From the NCBI RefSeq assembly GCF_009857135.1, contig NZ_CP047318.1, positions 2,728,001 to 2,792,000 on the forward strand: a stretch of DNA of 64,000 nt. Reading direction: 5' to 3'. The DNA is from Streptomyces sp. HM190. GTDB taxonomy: Bacteria; Actinomycetota; Actinomycetes; Streptomycetales; Streptomycetaceae. The translations under genes and the position numbers were made by a program. Within the stretch, counting starts at the first letter, position 1; each line of letters opens with the position of its first letter. Below, one piece after another: positions 21,433-30,469 of this stretch. A model generated the notes under the pieces. It did not search any database and had not been told where the DNA came from. It worked only from the letters and a program-made list of their open reading frames with translations.

Positions 21433-21600
21433 CAGGGGGCTCCTGTGTCGGGAAGGGTGCACGGGGGGGTGTGCCAGGGGGCGAGGGGCGTCGGAAGCGG
21501 CACGGGCTGCTCGGTACGCGGCGGCCGGGTCCGGCCCGGGCCCGGCCGCGTGGGTCTCCGCGGAGCGAGCGCGGAGGGTTCGTCCGTCAGCCGGTGTCCG

Positions 21601-23181
21601 TCAGCCGGTGATGCGCAGGATCGGGTCGTCGAGCGAGCCGCCGAGCATCTGTGCGCTGAATCCCTTGCGCAGTGCGTAGATGAACGGGTCGTTGACCAGC
21701 GGCACCGCGTCGGCCTTGGAGATCAGGGCCTTGGCCGCCTTCTGGTAGGCGGCGCAGCGGGCCCCCTCGTTGGTCGCCTCGGCGGCCTGGGCGAAGGCCT
21801 TGTTCACGGCGGGGTTCTTCACCGCGCCGAGGTTGCCGCCGCCCTCGGGCACGGTCGGGCCCACGAAGTGGCCGAGCGGGTTGGCGAGGGTGCCGAGGAA
21901 GTTGAGGTCGGCGAAGACCGTGAGGTCCCAGGCGTCGGGCTTGCCGAACACGGTCCCGACCCAGGCGCCGAGGTCGACGTTGGCGAGGGTGACGTCCGCG
22001 CCCGCGGCCCGCAGCGCCTCCTGGACGTACTGGTTGCCGGCGCCGGCGGGCCCGACGACCTGGGGGCCGACGAGGCGGATCTTCTTGCCCTTGAGCACGG
22101 CGGCCGCCGCGGCCTTGTCCTTCGGTACGAGGAACGAGGAGTCGGGGTCGTTGCAGGGGACGCCCCTCTGCACGAACATCGTCGACGGCTCGCCCGTGTC
22201 CTTCGAGACGACCTTGGTGAAGGCGGCGCGGTCGACGGCCTGGGCGACCGCGCGGCGGGTGGCGGCGTCCGCGAAGACCGTGCCGGGGCGCTCGTTGAAC
22301 AGCAGGTAGAAGTCGGAGAACGGGCTGATGCTGACGCTCTGGCCGTTCACGCCGTCGAAGCGCGGGACGCCGGAGGCGTCGATCTTGCCGATGTCGAGCT
22401 GGCCGCTGGCGACGAGGTTGCCGGTCGCGGTCGGGTCGGGCGAGACCAGGTACTCCACGGTCGTGGCGGCCTTGCCGGGGATCTTCGTGCGCCAGGCCGG
22501 CCACGCCTTGTACTCCGGGCGGAGCGTGTAGGAGTACGAGACACCGGACTGTGACTTCTTGAGGAGGTAGGGGCCGGACTGCGAGCCCTCGGCCTTTCCG
22601 GCGGCGAGGGCCTTGAGGTCCTTGAGTCCCGCCGGGCACACGATGCCCGTGCTCGCGACCGACAGGCCGGTGACCATGTCGCCCCACGGCCTGGCCAGCG
22701 CGATCTTCACGGTGTTCGTGTCGTCGTCGGCGGTCACCTTCACCTTGTTGCCGGGGCCGAAGACCGTGGGGAGGTCGGGTGCCGCCGTCCTGGGGTCGGT
22801 GTAGCGGTCGAGGGACGCCTTGACGATCGTCGGCGTGATCGGCGTCCCGTCGGCGCACGTGGCGTCGGTGCGCAGGGTGAACGTGGCCGAGGTCGGCGTG
22901 GTTTTCCAGTCGGTGGCCAGACCGCCGACGAGCCCGCCGTCGTCCTTGCGTACGAGGGTGTCGTAGCTGTTCCGGGCGAGGAGGTAGTCGGGCAGCGACA
23001 GCGCCTTGGCCGGGTCGAAGCCGGCCGGCACGTCGATCGTCGTCCGGATCGTGGTCGTGCCGGCGGCGTCGCCGCCGCCCGGGTCCTTGGACGTCGCGCC
23101 CGTGGTGGTGCAGCCGGCGAGCACGGCCGTCATGGCTACGGCCGCGGTCACGGGGAGCGCGCGGGTACGGGTGTGGCGCAT
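21601..23181 (-). CDS. ABC transporter substrate-binding lipoprotein (SBP family 5)
   Basis: 526 aa. A signal peptide ends in the lipobox LAGC (Cys about 23), so the protein would be lipid-anchored outside the membrane. The body follows the peptide-binding protein family: 'NSYDTLVRKDDGGLVGGLATDW' near the start, then 'FTLRTDATCADGTPITPTIV' and 'RRAVAQAVDRAAF'. It is the first gene of the importer operon and defines its specificity. The TetR gene and its likely operator lie directly upstream. Confidence 0.92.
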   Translation of the reverse strand: MRHTRTRALPVTAAVAMTAVLAGCTTTGATSKDPGGGDAAGTTTIRTTIDVPAGFDPAKALSLPDYLLARNSYDTLVRKDDGGLVGGLATDWKTTPTSATFTLRTDATCADGTPITPTIVKASLDRYTDPRTAAPDLPTVFGPGNKVKVTADDDTNTVKIALARPWGDMVTGLSVASTGIVCPAGLKDLKALAAGKAEGSQSGPYLLKKSQSGVSYSYTLRPEYKAWPAWRTKIPGKAATTVEYLVSPDPTATGNLVASGQLDIGKIDASGVPRFDGVNGQSVSISPFSDFYLLFNERPGTVFADAATRRAVAQAVDRAAFTKVVSKDTGEPSTMFVQRGVPCNDPDSSFLVPKDKAAAAAVLKGKKIRLVGPQVVGPAGAGNQYVQEALRAAGADVTLANVDLGAWVGTVFGKPDAWDLTVFADLNFLGTLANPLGHFVGPTVPEGGGNLGAVKNPAVNKAFAQAAEATNEGARCAAYQKAAKALISKADAVPLVNDPFIYALRKGFSAQMLGGSLDDPILRITG

Positions 23182-23335
23182 GGGTGCTCCTGGGGAGGGT
23201 GTCGCGCTCTGCGCGGGATCGCGCCGGATCGGGCGGGACGAGCGAGAGCAGTTCGTGGTGGAGGCGGTGCGCGCGGCGCTCGGTGGACGCCGTGGGGAGC
23301 GAACCGTGGAGCACTCGTGTGGGAGAGGATGCAGC

Positions 23336-23366
23336 TAGTGAATGACGTAGTCAATAGCGTTCACTA
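23336..23366. promoter_or_regulatory. Probable TetR operator overlapping the importer promoter
   Basis: TAGTGAA (23336-23342) and TTCACTA (23360-23366) form a perfect 7-bp inverted repeat with a 17-bp spacer that also contains the near-copy TAGTCAA. Read on the minus strand, TTGACT falls inside it and a CATCCT hexamer follows 17 bp later, giving a plausible -35/-10 pair. The site is 155 bp before the binding-protein start and just after the TetR gene. A TetR dimer here would block the promoter. Confidence 0.65.
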
Positions 23367-23444
23367 TCTTTCCGCGCGCCACGGCCGCCGCCGCTACCGG
23401 CCGCGAGAGCGCCGCCAGCCGGCGACCGTGGGGAGTGACGCGTG

Positions 23445-24128
23445 TCAGTCGCGCGGGAGCGTCGCCGCCTCGGCCTCCAGGGCCGTGAGGAGGATGTCCA
23501 TCTGCCGGTGGAAGACGTCCGTCATGTCGATGCTGCGCAGGTGTTCCTTCGCCGCCTCGGCGTAGGGGTACGTGGCGGGGTCCGCCGGCTGGTACTCCTG
23601 CACCCAGTTGACCTCGGCGCCGTAGCGCTGGTTGACGAGCCGCCAGGCGTTGTTGCTCGCCATGGCGAGGATGAAGTTCGCGTACGCCTGGTAGTGCTGG
23701 ACGGCAGCCCGGCCGCGCCAGCCGCCGCGGTGGAACGCCTCCAGGACGGCGTCGACGGCCCGCAGTTCGTGCACGCCCCGGGTGACCCGCCCCATGCACA
23801 GGGCGGCGGCAGCCGGGTGCTCCAGCGCGGTGTTCCAGGCCCGGACCGCCAGGTCCCGCAGCGACTCCGTCCACGACTCGTGCGGCTCGTACCCCTCCAG
23901 GGAGAGCCGGTCGAGTTCCTCCGCCACGGCGACCATGATGTGGTCGCGACTCGCGAAGTGCCGGTAGACCGCGGTCGCGGAGGAGGACAGCTCCTTGCCG
24001 AGCCGCTGGAAGGTCAGCGCGTCCGGACCGTCCTCGTCGAGGATCCGCAGCGCGGTCGCCACGATGAGCCCCTGGGAGAGGGTCCCCCGTTGGAGCCGCT
24101 TCGTCGACCGGCCCCCAGCCGCTGCCAC
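23445..24128 (-). CDS. TetR family transcriptional regulator
   Basis: About 227 aa. The N-terminal helix-turn-helix is clear ('ATALRILDEDGPDALTFQRLGKEL' region followed by 'SATAVYRHFASRDHIMVAV'), and the C-terminal two-thirds are all-helical with a TetR_C-like ligand domain ending in 'FHRQMDILLTALE'. GTG 24128 is selected because GGGAGG lies 7 nt upstream. It reads toward the importer/amidase operon and is most simply its local repressor, relieved by the imported compound or a derivative (inference). Confidence 0.92.
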   Translation of the reverse strand: MAAAGGRSTKRLQRGTLSQGLIVATALRILDEDGPDALTFQRLGKELSSSATAVYRHFASRDHIMVAVAEELDRLSLEGYEPHESWTESLRDLAVRAWNTALEHPAAAALCMGRVTRGVHELRAVDAVLEAFHRGGWRGRAAVQHYQAYANFILAMASNNAWRLVNQRYGAEVNWVQEYQPADPATYPYAEAAKEHLRSIDMTDVFHRQMDILLTALEAEAATLPRD

Positions 24129-24622
24129 TCGAACGCCTCCCTGGGACGGGCGGCGAGCCCACGCCGCCGCTGCCTGCGCCGCCACACCGGCGAAACCGGG
24201 GCCCAGCCTATGCGACCGGTTTCCGGCGGGTCACCCTGGACCGGGTCACTCCCAGGTCAGGACGCCTCCGGTCCCACCTTCCCCCCGGGCCCCTGGCCCC
24301 CGGCCCCCGGCCCCCGGCGACAGCCGACCACGTGACCGCCCCACGCCCCGTTGTACAAGCGGTATGTGAGGCTCCAGTCGTCTGCCCGTGCGGAAGCTGC
24401 CCGTGTGCCGCCAGTACAGCCATGTGACTTGTTTTGACAGTGACGCAGACCACGTTGAACGTTGAAGATGATTCAGCCGCCACCGCACGTCGGTGCCGCC
24501 GCTCCGCACCTCCGCACCTCCGCTCCTCCGCACGATGCTCGACCTCTCCACTTGATCGAGGCACGTCAGCGTTCAGTAGCCCGAGGCATCTTCTCCCCAC
24601 ACAGCCAGGAGGTCTGTGAAGC
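24129..24622. other. Divergent intergenic region, TetR / adenylation operon
   Basis: 494 bp without a supported gene. It holds the TetR promoter side, a run of four GGCCCCC-type 7-mers around 24288-24320, the promoter given separately, and several CCGCACCT-like short repeats around 24500-24535. Overlapping open frames on the minus strand lack coding character. Confidence 0.6.
24434..24462 (+). promoter_or_regulatory. Candidate sigma-70-type promoter of the adenylation operon
   Basis: A consensus TTGACA hexamer (24434-24439) is followed after 17 bp by GAACGT (24457-24462). It is about 160 bp before the adenylation-enzyme start, in a locally AT-richer stretch. The -35 is perfect, the -10 weak. 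Confidence 0.5.
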
Positions 24623-26233
24623 ATGCCCCTGAGCCATCTGTCCCCTCGAGACAGGGCCCTGTTCCGGCAGTTCGGCCAAGGCCCCGAGGTCCTCGTCCCC
24701 GACCCCTTCGTCCACCAGGCCGTCGAACGGCAGGCCATGGCCGCGCCGCACGCGGTCGCCGCCGAGCACCTGGGCACCACGATCACGTACGGCGAACTGA
24801 ACCGCCGCGCCGACCGGCTCGCGGCCCGACTCGTACGGGAAGGCGTACGGCCGGGCGACCACGTCGGCCTCTTCGTGCGCCGCTCCGTCCCGATGCTCGT
24901 CGGGCTGCTCGGCACGCTGAAGGCCGGCGCCGCGTACGTCCCGCAGGACATCGGCCTCACCCCCGCCGCCCAACTGCGGCACGTCGTCCGCACCGCCGGC
25001 ATCAGGGTCGTCCTCACTCAGTCGGAGCACACGCTGCGGGTGCCTCCGGCCGACGCGGGACAGCGCCTGATCACGCTCGACGACGACGATCTCACCGGTC
25101 CCGCCACGGACGGGCCGGTCCGTCTCGCGCGGCCCCTACGCCCCGACGACGGGTGCTACGTCCTGTTCACCTCCGGCACGACCGGCAAGCCCAACGGAGT
25201 GAAGGTCACCCACCGCAACGTCGCGAACATCCTCCTCACCTCCCCCGGCGACCTGGGCATCCGCCCCGGTGACCGGGTCGCCCAGCTCCTCAACATCGCC
25301 TTCGACATGGCCGCGTGGGAGATCCTCGGCTGCCTCGCCCACGGCGGCACCCTCGTCGTCCGCGGCAAGGACGTCGCCGCCGCGGCCCGTACGGCGGACG
25401 TGCTGATCGCGACGCCGACGGTGCTGTCCGGGATCGACCCGGCGGACTGCCCCCGGGTGCGGACGGTGGCGGTCGCGGGCGAGCCGTGCCCCCGCCCGCT
25501 CGCGGACACCTGGGCCCGGCGCTCCGCCTTCCACAACTCCTGCGGCCCCACGGAGACGACGATCGTCAACACGATGCGCCGCCACCACGTGGACGACGCG
25601 CTGCTCACGATCGGCCGCCCCACCCCCAACAACACCGTGTACGTCCTCGACGAGCACCGGCGGGCGCTGCCCATCGGCGAGGTCGGCGAGATGTGGGCCG
25701 GCGGCGACTGCGTGTCGGCGGGCTACCTGAACAACGAGGCGCTGAACGCCGAGCGGTACGCCCCCGACCCCTTCCTCGGCGGCGGGCGCCGCATGTTCCG
25801 CACCCGCGACCTCGGCCGCTGGACACCGGACGGCGAACTGGAGCACCTGGGCCGTACCGACGACCAGGTCAAGGTCCGCGGCTTCCGCGTGGAACTCGAC
25901 TCGGTGTCCGCGGTGCTGGAGTCGGTGGCGGGCTGCTCCCGCGCCGTCACCCTCAAACGGGACGCCCGCAGCCTGATCTCCTTCGTGTGCCCGGCCGACG
26001 TCGACCCGGACACGGCCCGGCGCGCGGTGGCCGCCGTCCTGCCGTACTACTGCGTACCGGCCACGGTCCTCCCGGTGGCCGTGCTGCCGGAGACGGACCG
26101 GGGCAAGGTCGACCGGGGGGCACTGCTGCGGCTGGCGGCGGAACGGGAGGAGGCCGCGCGGGCGCTGACGGTCCCCGCCGAGGGACCGCCCCTGCTGCCG
26201 ATGGCGACGGCACGCGAGGGGGCGGTCCGATGA
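24623..26233 (+). CDS. Stand-alone adenylation enzyme (NRPS A-domain type)
   Basis: 536 aa ANL enzyme with all core motifs: A3 'LFTSGTTGKPNGVKVTH' (about 180), A4 'FDMAAWEIL' with the aspartate that usually holds an alpha-amino group (about 227), A5 'NSCGPTETT' (about 306), A7 'FRTRDLGRW', A8 'GRTDDQVKVRGFRVEL' and A10 'ETDRGKVDRG' (about 493). No carrier, condensation or reductase domain is attached, so it should release an acyl-AMP or load a partner in trans. AGGAGG lies 10 nt upstream of ATG. It overlaps the membrane redox gene by ATGA. In fungi comparable A-domains are fused to, or linked with, TmpA-like membrane reductases. Confidence 0.9.
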   Translation: MPLSHLSPRDRALFRQFGQGPEVLVPDPFVHQAVERQAMAAPHAVAAEHLGTTITYGELNRRADRLAARLVREGVRPGDHVGLFVRRSVPMLVGLLGTLKAGAAYVPQDIGLTPAAQLRHVVRTAGIRVVLTQSEHTLRVPPADAGQRLITLDDDDLTGPATDGPVRLARPLRPDDGCYVLFTSGTTGKPNGVKVTHRNVANILLTSPGDLGIRPGDRVAQLLNIAFDMAAWEILGCLAHGGTLVVRGKDVAAAARTADVLIATPTVLSGIDPADCPRVRTVAVAGEPCPRPLADTWARRSAFHNSCGPTETTIVNTMRRHHVDDALLTIGRPTPNNTVYVLDEHRRALPIGEVGEMWAGGDCVSAGYLNNEALNAERYAPDPFLGGGRRMFRTRDLGRWTPDGELEHLGRTDDQVKVRGFRVELDSVSAVLESVAGCSRAVTLKRDARSLISFVCPADVDPDTARRAVAAVLPYYCVPATVLPVAVLPETDRGKVDRGALLRLAAEREEAARALTVPAEGPPLLPMATAREGAVR

Positions 26234-27522
26234 CGTCGTCCATCGAGCGGGAGGACACCCGGCAGGCATCGCCGACCGCCGCTCTCGCCGAACTCCCGCC
26301 GCTGACGTCCGCGCCCCGTCGCCTCCTCAAGCACCCCCGCCTGATGCACTACAACCGCCTGGCGGCCCTGGTGGTCCTGGCCAACATCGGCCTGCTGGCG
26401 GCGGCGAGGGGCACACCCGGCACCGAGGCGATGGGCTACGCGGCCCTCGGGAACCTCGCGCTCGCGGTGGTGGTGCGCCAGCAGTACGTCATCAACCTCT
26501 TCTTCCGCCTGGCGACCTCGGCTCCGACGAGCTGGCCACTGAAGATCCGGTGGACGCTCGCAAAGGTGTACCACTTCGGTGGACTGCATGTGGGCGGGGC
26601 ACTGGCGGGATCGGCGTGGTTCCTCGCCGGGACGGTCGCCGCGACCCGCGACGGCACCAACCGCCCCCTCATCGCCGTGAGTTGGACGCTGGTCACGCTG
26701 CTCGCCGTCATCGTCGCCACCGCCCTGCCGCCCTTCCGCTCCCGCTTCCACGACCACTTCGAGAAGATCCACCGCTTCGGCGGCTGGAGCGCCCTCGTCC
26801 TGTTCTGGACGCACACGGTGCTGGGCGGGCAGGGGCCGGTCGCCCTCGGGGTGCTGGCCGTGGTCACCTTCAGCGTCGCCCTGCCCTGGCTGCGGCTGCG
26901 CAAGGTGGACGTACGGATCGAAAGGCCCTCCCCGCACGTCGTGCTGGCCCGTTTCGACCATGGAGTGACCCCGTTCGCGGGGTCCTCCACCGCCATCAGC
27001 CGCAGTCCGCTCACCGAGTGGCACTCCTTCGCCAACGTGCCCTCACCCGGCGAACCCGGCTTCCGGCTGACCATCTCCCGCGCGGGCGACTGGACGGGCT
27101 CGTTCATCGACGACGCGCCGACGAGGGTCTGGGTCAAGGGCATCACCACGGCCGGGGTCGCCAATATCGAGACCCTGTTCAGCAAGGTGATCTACGTCGC
27201 CACCGGCAGCGGTATCGGCCCCTGCCTGCCCCATCTGCTGGCCGCCGAGGTGCCCTCCCGGCTGGTGTGGGCGACGCGTGACCCTCGCAGGACCTACGGC
27301 GACGACCTGGTCGACGAGATCCTCGCCGTCCAGCCGGACGCACTGGTCTGGGACACCTCCCGGCACGGCAAGCCGGACATGGTGCGGCTCGCGTACACCG
27401 CGTACCGGGACTTCGGCGCCGAAGCCGTCATCTGCATCTCCAACAAGAAGCTGACCTGGCAGGTCGTGCACGGTCTCGAACGGCGCGGGATTCCCGCGTA
27501 CGGCGCGATCTGGGACTCGTAG
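26230..27522 (+). CDS. Membrane redox protein, TmpA/ferric-reductase-like
   Basis: 430 aa. About six membrane segments occupy residues 40-225, with histidines in 'YHFGGLHVG', 'HDHFEKIHRFGGW' and 'FWTHTVLGG' suited to heme binding. A cytoplasmic ferredoxin-reductase-like part follows, with the nucleotide-binding motif 'YVATGSGIGPCLPHLLA' (about 320) and 'WATRDPRRTYGDDLVDEI'. The arrangement resembles the poorly understood TmpA family of membrane flavoproteins. ATG overlaps the A-domain stop, so the two products should be made together. A plausible job is reductive processing of the adenylated product at the membrane (inference). Confidence 0.8.
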   Translation: MTSSIEREDTRQASPTAALAELPPLTSAPRRLLKHPRLMHYNRLAALVVLANIGLLAAARGTPGTEAMGYAALGNLALAVVVRQQYVINLFFRLATSAPTSWPLKIRWTLAKVYHFGGLHVGGALAGSAWFLAGTVAATRDGTNRPLIAVSWTLVTLLAVIVATALPPFRSRFHDHFEKIHRFGGWSALVLFWTHTVLGGQGPVALGVLAVVTFSVALPWLRLRKVDVRIERPSPHVVLARFDHGVTPFAGSSTAISRSPLTEWHSFANVPSPGEPGFRLTISRAGDWTGSFIDDAPTRVWVKGITTAGVANIETLFSKVIYVATGSGIGPCLPHLLAAEVPSRLVWATRDPRRTYGDDLVDEILAVQPDALVWDTSRHGKPDMVRLAYTAYRDFGAEAVICISNKKLTWQVVHGLERRGIPAYGAIWDS

Positions 27523-27557
27523 CGGACCGTCGGAAGAGAGGGACAGAGGGAGAGTCG

Positions 27558-28325
27558 ATGAACACCCTCAAGATCGAACGTCATGACCGCGTCGTCACGG
27601 TACGGCTGCACCGGCCGCACGTCCTGAACGCCCTCAGCGGCGAACTGCTGGCCGAACTCCTGGACGCGCTGCGTCCGTTGGACCGGGATCCGGGCGTCGG
27701 ATGCTTCGTGGTCACCGGTTCGGAGAAGGTCTTCGCGGCCGGCGCGGACATCAAGGAGATGGCCGGGAAGTCGGCCGTGGACATGGCCGCGGAGGACTAC
27801 TTCGCGGGCTGGGAGGAGTTCGCCGCGTTCCGCACACCGAAGATCGCGGCGGTCAACGGCTACGCGCTGGGCGGTGGTTGCGAACTCGCGATGATGTGCG
27901 ACCTGATCATCGCGGGCGAGTCGGCGGTCTTCGGCCAGCCGGAGATCAAGCTCGGCGTGATCCCCGGCATCGGCGGCACCCAGCGGCTCACCCGCCTGGT
28001 CGGCCGCGCCAAGGCCATGGACCTGATCCTCACGGGCCGCACGATGAACGCCCGCGAGGCGGAGGCCTCGGGCCTGGTGTCACGGGTGGTCCCGGACGAC
28101 CGCGTCTTGCCCGAGAGCACGGAAGCCGCCGCGACCGTCGCCTCCTACGGCCGTCCGGCCGTCACGGCCGCCCGCGAGTCGGTCGACCGGGCCCTGGAGA
28201 CCGGTCTGCGCGACGGCCTGCTCTTCGAACGGCGCGTGTTCCACGCGCTGTTCGCGACGGAGGACCAGAGGGAGGGGATGAACGCGTTCCTGGAGAAGAG
28301 GACACCTGCTTTCAAGGGACGCTGA
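27558..28325 (+). CDS. Enoyl-CoA hydratase/isomerase family protein
   Basis: 255 aa crotonase-fold protein, standard length. Oxyanion-hole segments 'FAAGADIKEM' (about 58-68) and 'NGYALGGGCELAMMCD' (about 98-113) are intact, as are both usual acid/base glutamates (in GGGCELAM and GQPEIKLG) and 'PGIGGTQRLTRLVG'. It follows the membrane redox gene by 35 nt with a GA-rich ribosome site. Alone it would be called a fatty-acid hydratase; as the third gene of this operon it may act on the product of the adenylation enzyme. Confidence 0.9.
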   Translation: MNTLKIERHDRVVTVRLHRPHVLNALSGELLAELLDALRPLDRDPGVGCFVVTGSEKVFAAGADIKEMAGKSAVDMAAEDYFAGWEEFAAFRTPKIAAVNGYALGGGCELAMMCDLIIAGESAVFGQPEIKLGVIPGIGGTQRLTRLVGRAKAMDLILTGRTMNAREAEASGLVSRVVPDDRVLPESTEAAATVASYGRPAVTAARESVDRALETGLRDGLLFERRVFHALFATEDQREGMNAFLEKRTPAFKGR

Positions 28326-28349
28326 CGGGCCGAGCCGAACGGCACGGGG

Positions 28350-28382
28350 GGGGCGGCGGACGGTATCCGGCGCCGCCGCCCC
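28350..28382. terminator. Bidirectional terminator between convergent genes
   Basis: A 10-bp GC-only stem GGGGCGGCGG (28350-28359) / CCGCCGCCCC (28373-28382) with a 13-nt loop fills the gap between the hydratase gene and the convergent DUF1254 gene. Confidence 0.65.
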
Positions 28383-28386
28383 TCCG

Positions 28387-29922
28387 TCAGCCGACGCGGG
28401 TGATCGGCGGGCAGTGCCACCGCGCGTCGATCACCTCGGGACGCGGGAGGTACATGCGCAGCGCGACGTACCAGATGCCCTGCTGCGGCGTGGGCAGCCA
28501 GTTGGACTCCCGCTCGGGCCCCGGCGGGTCCGGCTGCAGGTAGAGGGTCAGACCGCCGTCGTCGTCCCTGACCAGTCCCCGGGTGCGGTCCCCGATGGCG
28601 TACCGGTTGATCGGGTTGGGGATCAGGTTGCGGCTCTCGTCGTAGGCGGTCATCGACCAGAACGCGTTCACCGGGGGCAGCGACCCCGCGTCGAAGTGCA
28701 GCTCGTAGCGGCCGGTGGTCAGCGTCCGGTCGGCGTCGTCGGTGAAGGCCGTCAGATAGACCGCCTCCTCGGGGTCGTTGACGGCGATGCCCACCAGGGA
28801 CTGCTCCGCGGCCCGCCTGAGGAAGTCGTCCCCGTAGTGCCCGACCTTCCCGGGGGCGTAGCGCCAGCCGTTGATCAGCTCGGCCCACTGGCCGCTGAGC
28901 AGTTGCTGTTCGAGCATCGGCACGGCGGTGGCGGCGGCCCGGATCAGGCCCTCCTTCACCGGCTCCGGCTGCGCCTCGACGTCCAGCCCCGGGCCGATGC
29001 CGATCTCCGCGAACTGCCGGAGCAGGACGGCGTGGTGCTCGGGCAGGGGGTTCTCGGCCAGCATCGCGTTGAGTGTCTTCCACGGGCCGAGCGGGTCCTC
29101 GGCGGGGTCGACCGGTGCCGGTACGTCGCGGCGTTCCGGCAGTGTGACGTCCTTCTCGCCGAACAGGTGGAGCGGTGTCAGCCGGTACTGCTGCTGGAGC
29201 GCGTGGACGGCCGGCAGGTCCTCCTCGTCGTCGACGAGGGTCCGCCCGACGACGAGGACCCACGGGGTGGGGGCGTTCGCCGTGCGGCGCACGCCCTTCG
29301 GGAGTTCCCCGCTCCAGTCCGGGCCGATGAGGGCGAAGTCACCCGCCTTCGAGCCGGTCGCCCGCATGCCGACGTAGTCGTAGTTGTCGGAGGTGAAGGA
29401 GACCAGTTCGAAGGTGAAGTAGCGGTCTCCCATGTCCGGGTGGGACAGGATGAGGGGTTCCTCGCTCAGGTCCACCCACGCCCAGGAGTACAGCGTGTCG
29501 ATGTTGGGGGACACGCCCTCCCGGTCCGAGACGTCCCAGAGCTTGCTCGCGTGCCAGAAGTGGTTGACGGCCATGTAGGGCGTCGAGTCCGTCTCCGGCT
29601 TCTGGGTCACCCAGCGGTGGCGGAGCCCCGCGTTGTAGATGTACGGGAAGCCGTAGATGAATGCCTGTTCACCCAGGGTGTAGGCGTACTCGCGGCGCCA
29701 GTCGTCGACCCGCCCGGTCAGCGCGGGCTTCATCGACTGCCAGGCCACGGGCAGGGCCCGGGTCACCTTCCGGGCGCGGCCGATGGTGTCCCCCGGGTGC
29801 CGGACGGCGGCCGCGGTGGCCTTCCCGGTGGCGGCCGCCGCTTGGCCGATGCCGGCTGCCGCGGCGACGAGATCGTGGCGCAGATGCCGCCTCGGATGGT
29901 TGCTGTTGGCTGAGGATGCCAT
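28387..29922 (-). CDS. DUF1254/DUF1214 domain protein
   Basis: 511 aa. After a basic, Ala-rich N-terminal 75 residues comes the DUF1254 domain ('GEQAFIYGFPYIYNAGLRHRW', 'GVSPNIDTLYSWAWVDLS'), then the C-terminal DUF1214 domain ('PPVNAFWSMTAYDESRNLIPNP', 'NWLPTPQQGIWYVALRMYLP'). The molecular function is not established. No signal peptide is obvious, although many relatives are exported. ATG 29922 has AGAGGA upstream and is preferred to the earlier in-frame codon. It is monocistronic and convergent with the hydratase operon. Confidence 0.88.
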   Translation of the reverse strand: MASSANSNHPRRHLRHDLVAAAAGIGQAAAATGKATAAAVRHPGDTIGRARKVTRALPVAWQSMKPALTGRVDDWRREYAYTLGEQAFIYGFPYIYNAGLRHRWVTQKPETDSTPYMAVNHFWHASKLWDVSDREGVSPNIDTLYSWAWVDLSEEPLILSHPDMGDRYFTFELVSFTSDNYDYVGMRATGSKAGDFALIGPDWSGELPKGVRRTANAPTPWVLVVGRTLVDDEEDLPAVHALQQQYRLTPLHLFGEKDVTLPERRDVPAPVDPAEDPLGPWKTLNAMLAENPLPEHHAVLLRQFAEIGIGPGLDVEAQPEPVKEGLIRAAATAVPMLEQQLLSGQWAELINGWRYAPGKVGHYGDDFLRRAAEQSLVGIAVNDPEEAVYLTAFTDDADRTLTTGRYELHFDAGSLPPVNAFWSMTAYDESRNLIPNPINRYAIGDRTRGLVRDDDGGLTLYLQPDPPGPERESNWLPTPQQGIWYVALRMYLPRPEVIDARWHCPPITRVG

Positions 29923-30469
29923 CACCGCGTTCCTCTCATGAGGCTGATCAGCACGGATCGCAGCCACCACGCGGACTCAGCACGCGGACTCAGCACGCGG
30001 ACTCGTCAGGCGGGCTCGTCAGGCGGGCTGGGGGAAACCGGCGACCGTCCACGACGCATCCCGGCTCCTCCCGGTACGCCAGGCGGCGGCACTGCGCGCC
30101 GTGCTTCGTGGGTTCTGGGGTTACCGGGCCGGGTGCTCCCACACACTCCTGCACTTCGAGTAGATCACCGCACCCCCACCCCGGCAACCGGGCTCACGCA
30201 CCCCGCAGTCACCGCCGCCGGCTGCGCCGTGACCGGCCCGAGGCGGCAGGTGGCCGCCCAAGCGGGCGCACGCTTGGAGTGGCCGGTCGGGGTCGACGGG
30301 GGAGCCCGGCGCCCGGCGACGGCCACGCAGGCGGAGCCGCATCCTCCTGGTGTTGGACGTGTGCGGCGACCGGGCGGCGAATCGTCAGGTCACAGGACGG
30401 CCACAGCACCGACAACCCGCGCGACGTGACGACATGATGCCTCTCAGTCACATCGCCCCAGGGGGAACC
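29923..30469. other. Intergenic region between DUF1254 and lipoprotein genes
   Basis: 547 bp with no convincing coding sequence; short open frames lack ribosome sites and recognisable content. It carries the 13-bp repeats listed separately and presumably promoters for both flanking, divergently read genes. Confidence 0.6.
29968..30032. repeat. Five 13-bp direct repeats
   Basis: Units start at 29968, 29981, 29994, 30007 and 30020. The first two are identical (CACGCGGACTCAG); the others drift stepwise to CAGGCGGGCTGGG. They lie 46-110 bp upstream of the DUF1254 start, within its likely promoter region. Confidence 0.75.

Noticed and set aside
24288..24320. GGCCCCC repeats as a functional element
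   Set aside because: Short simple-sequence run in GC-rich DNA; nothing links it to a function.
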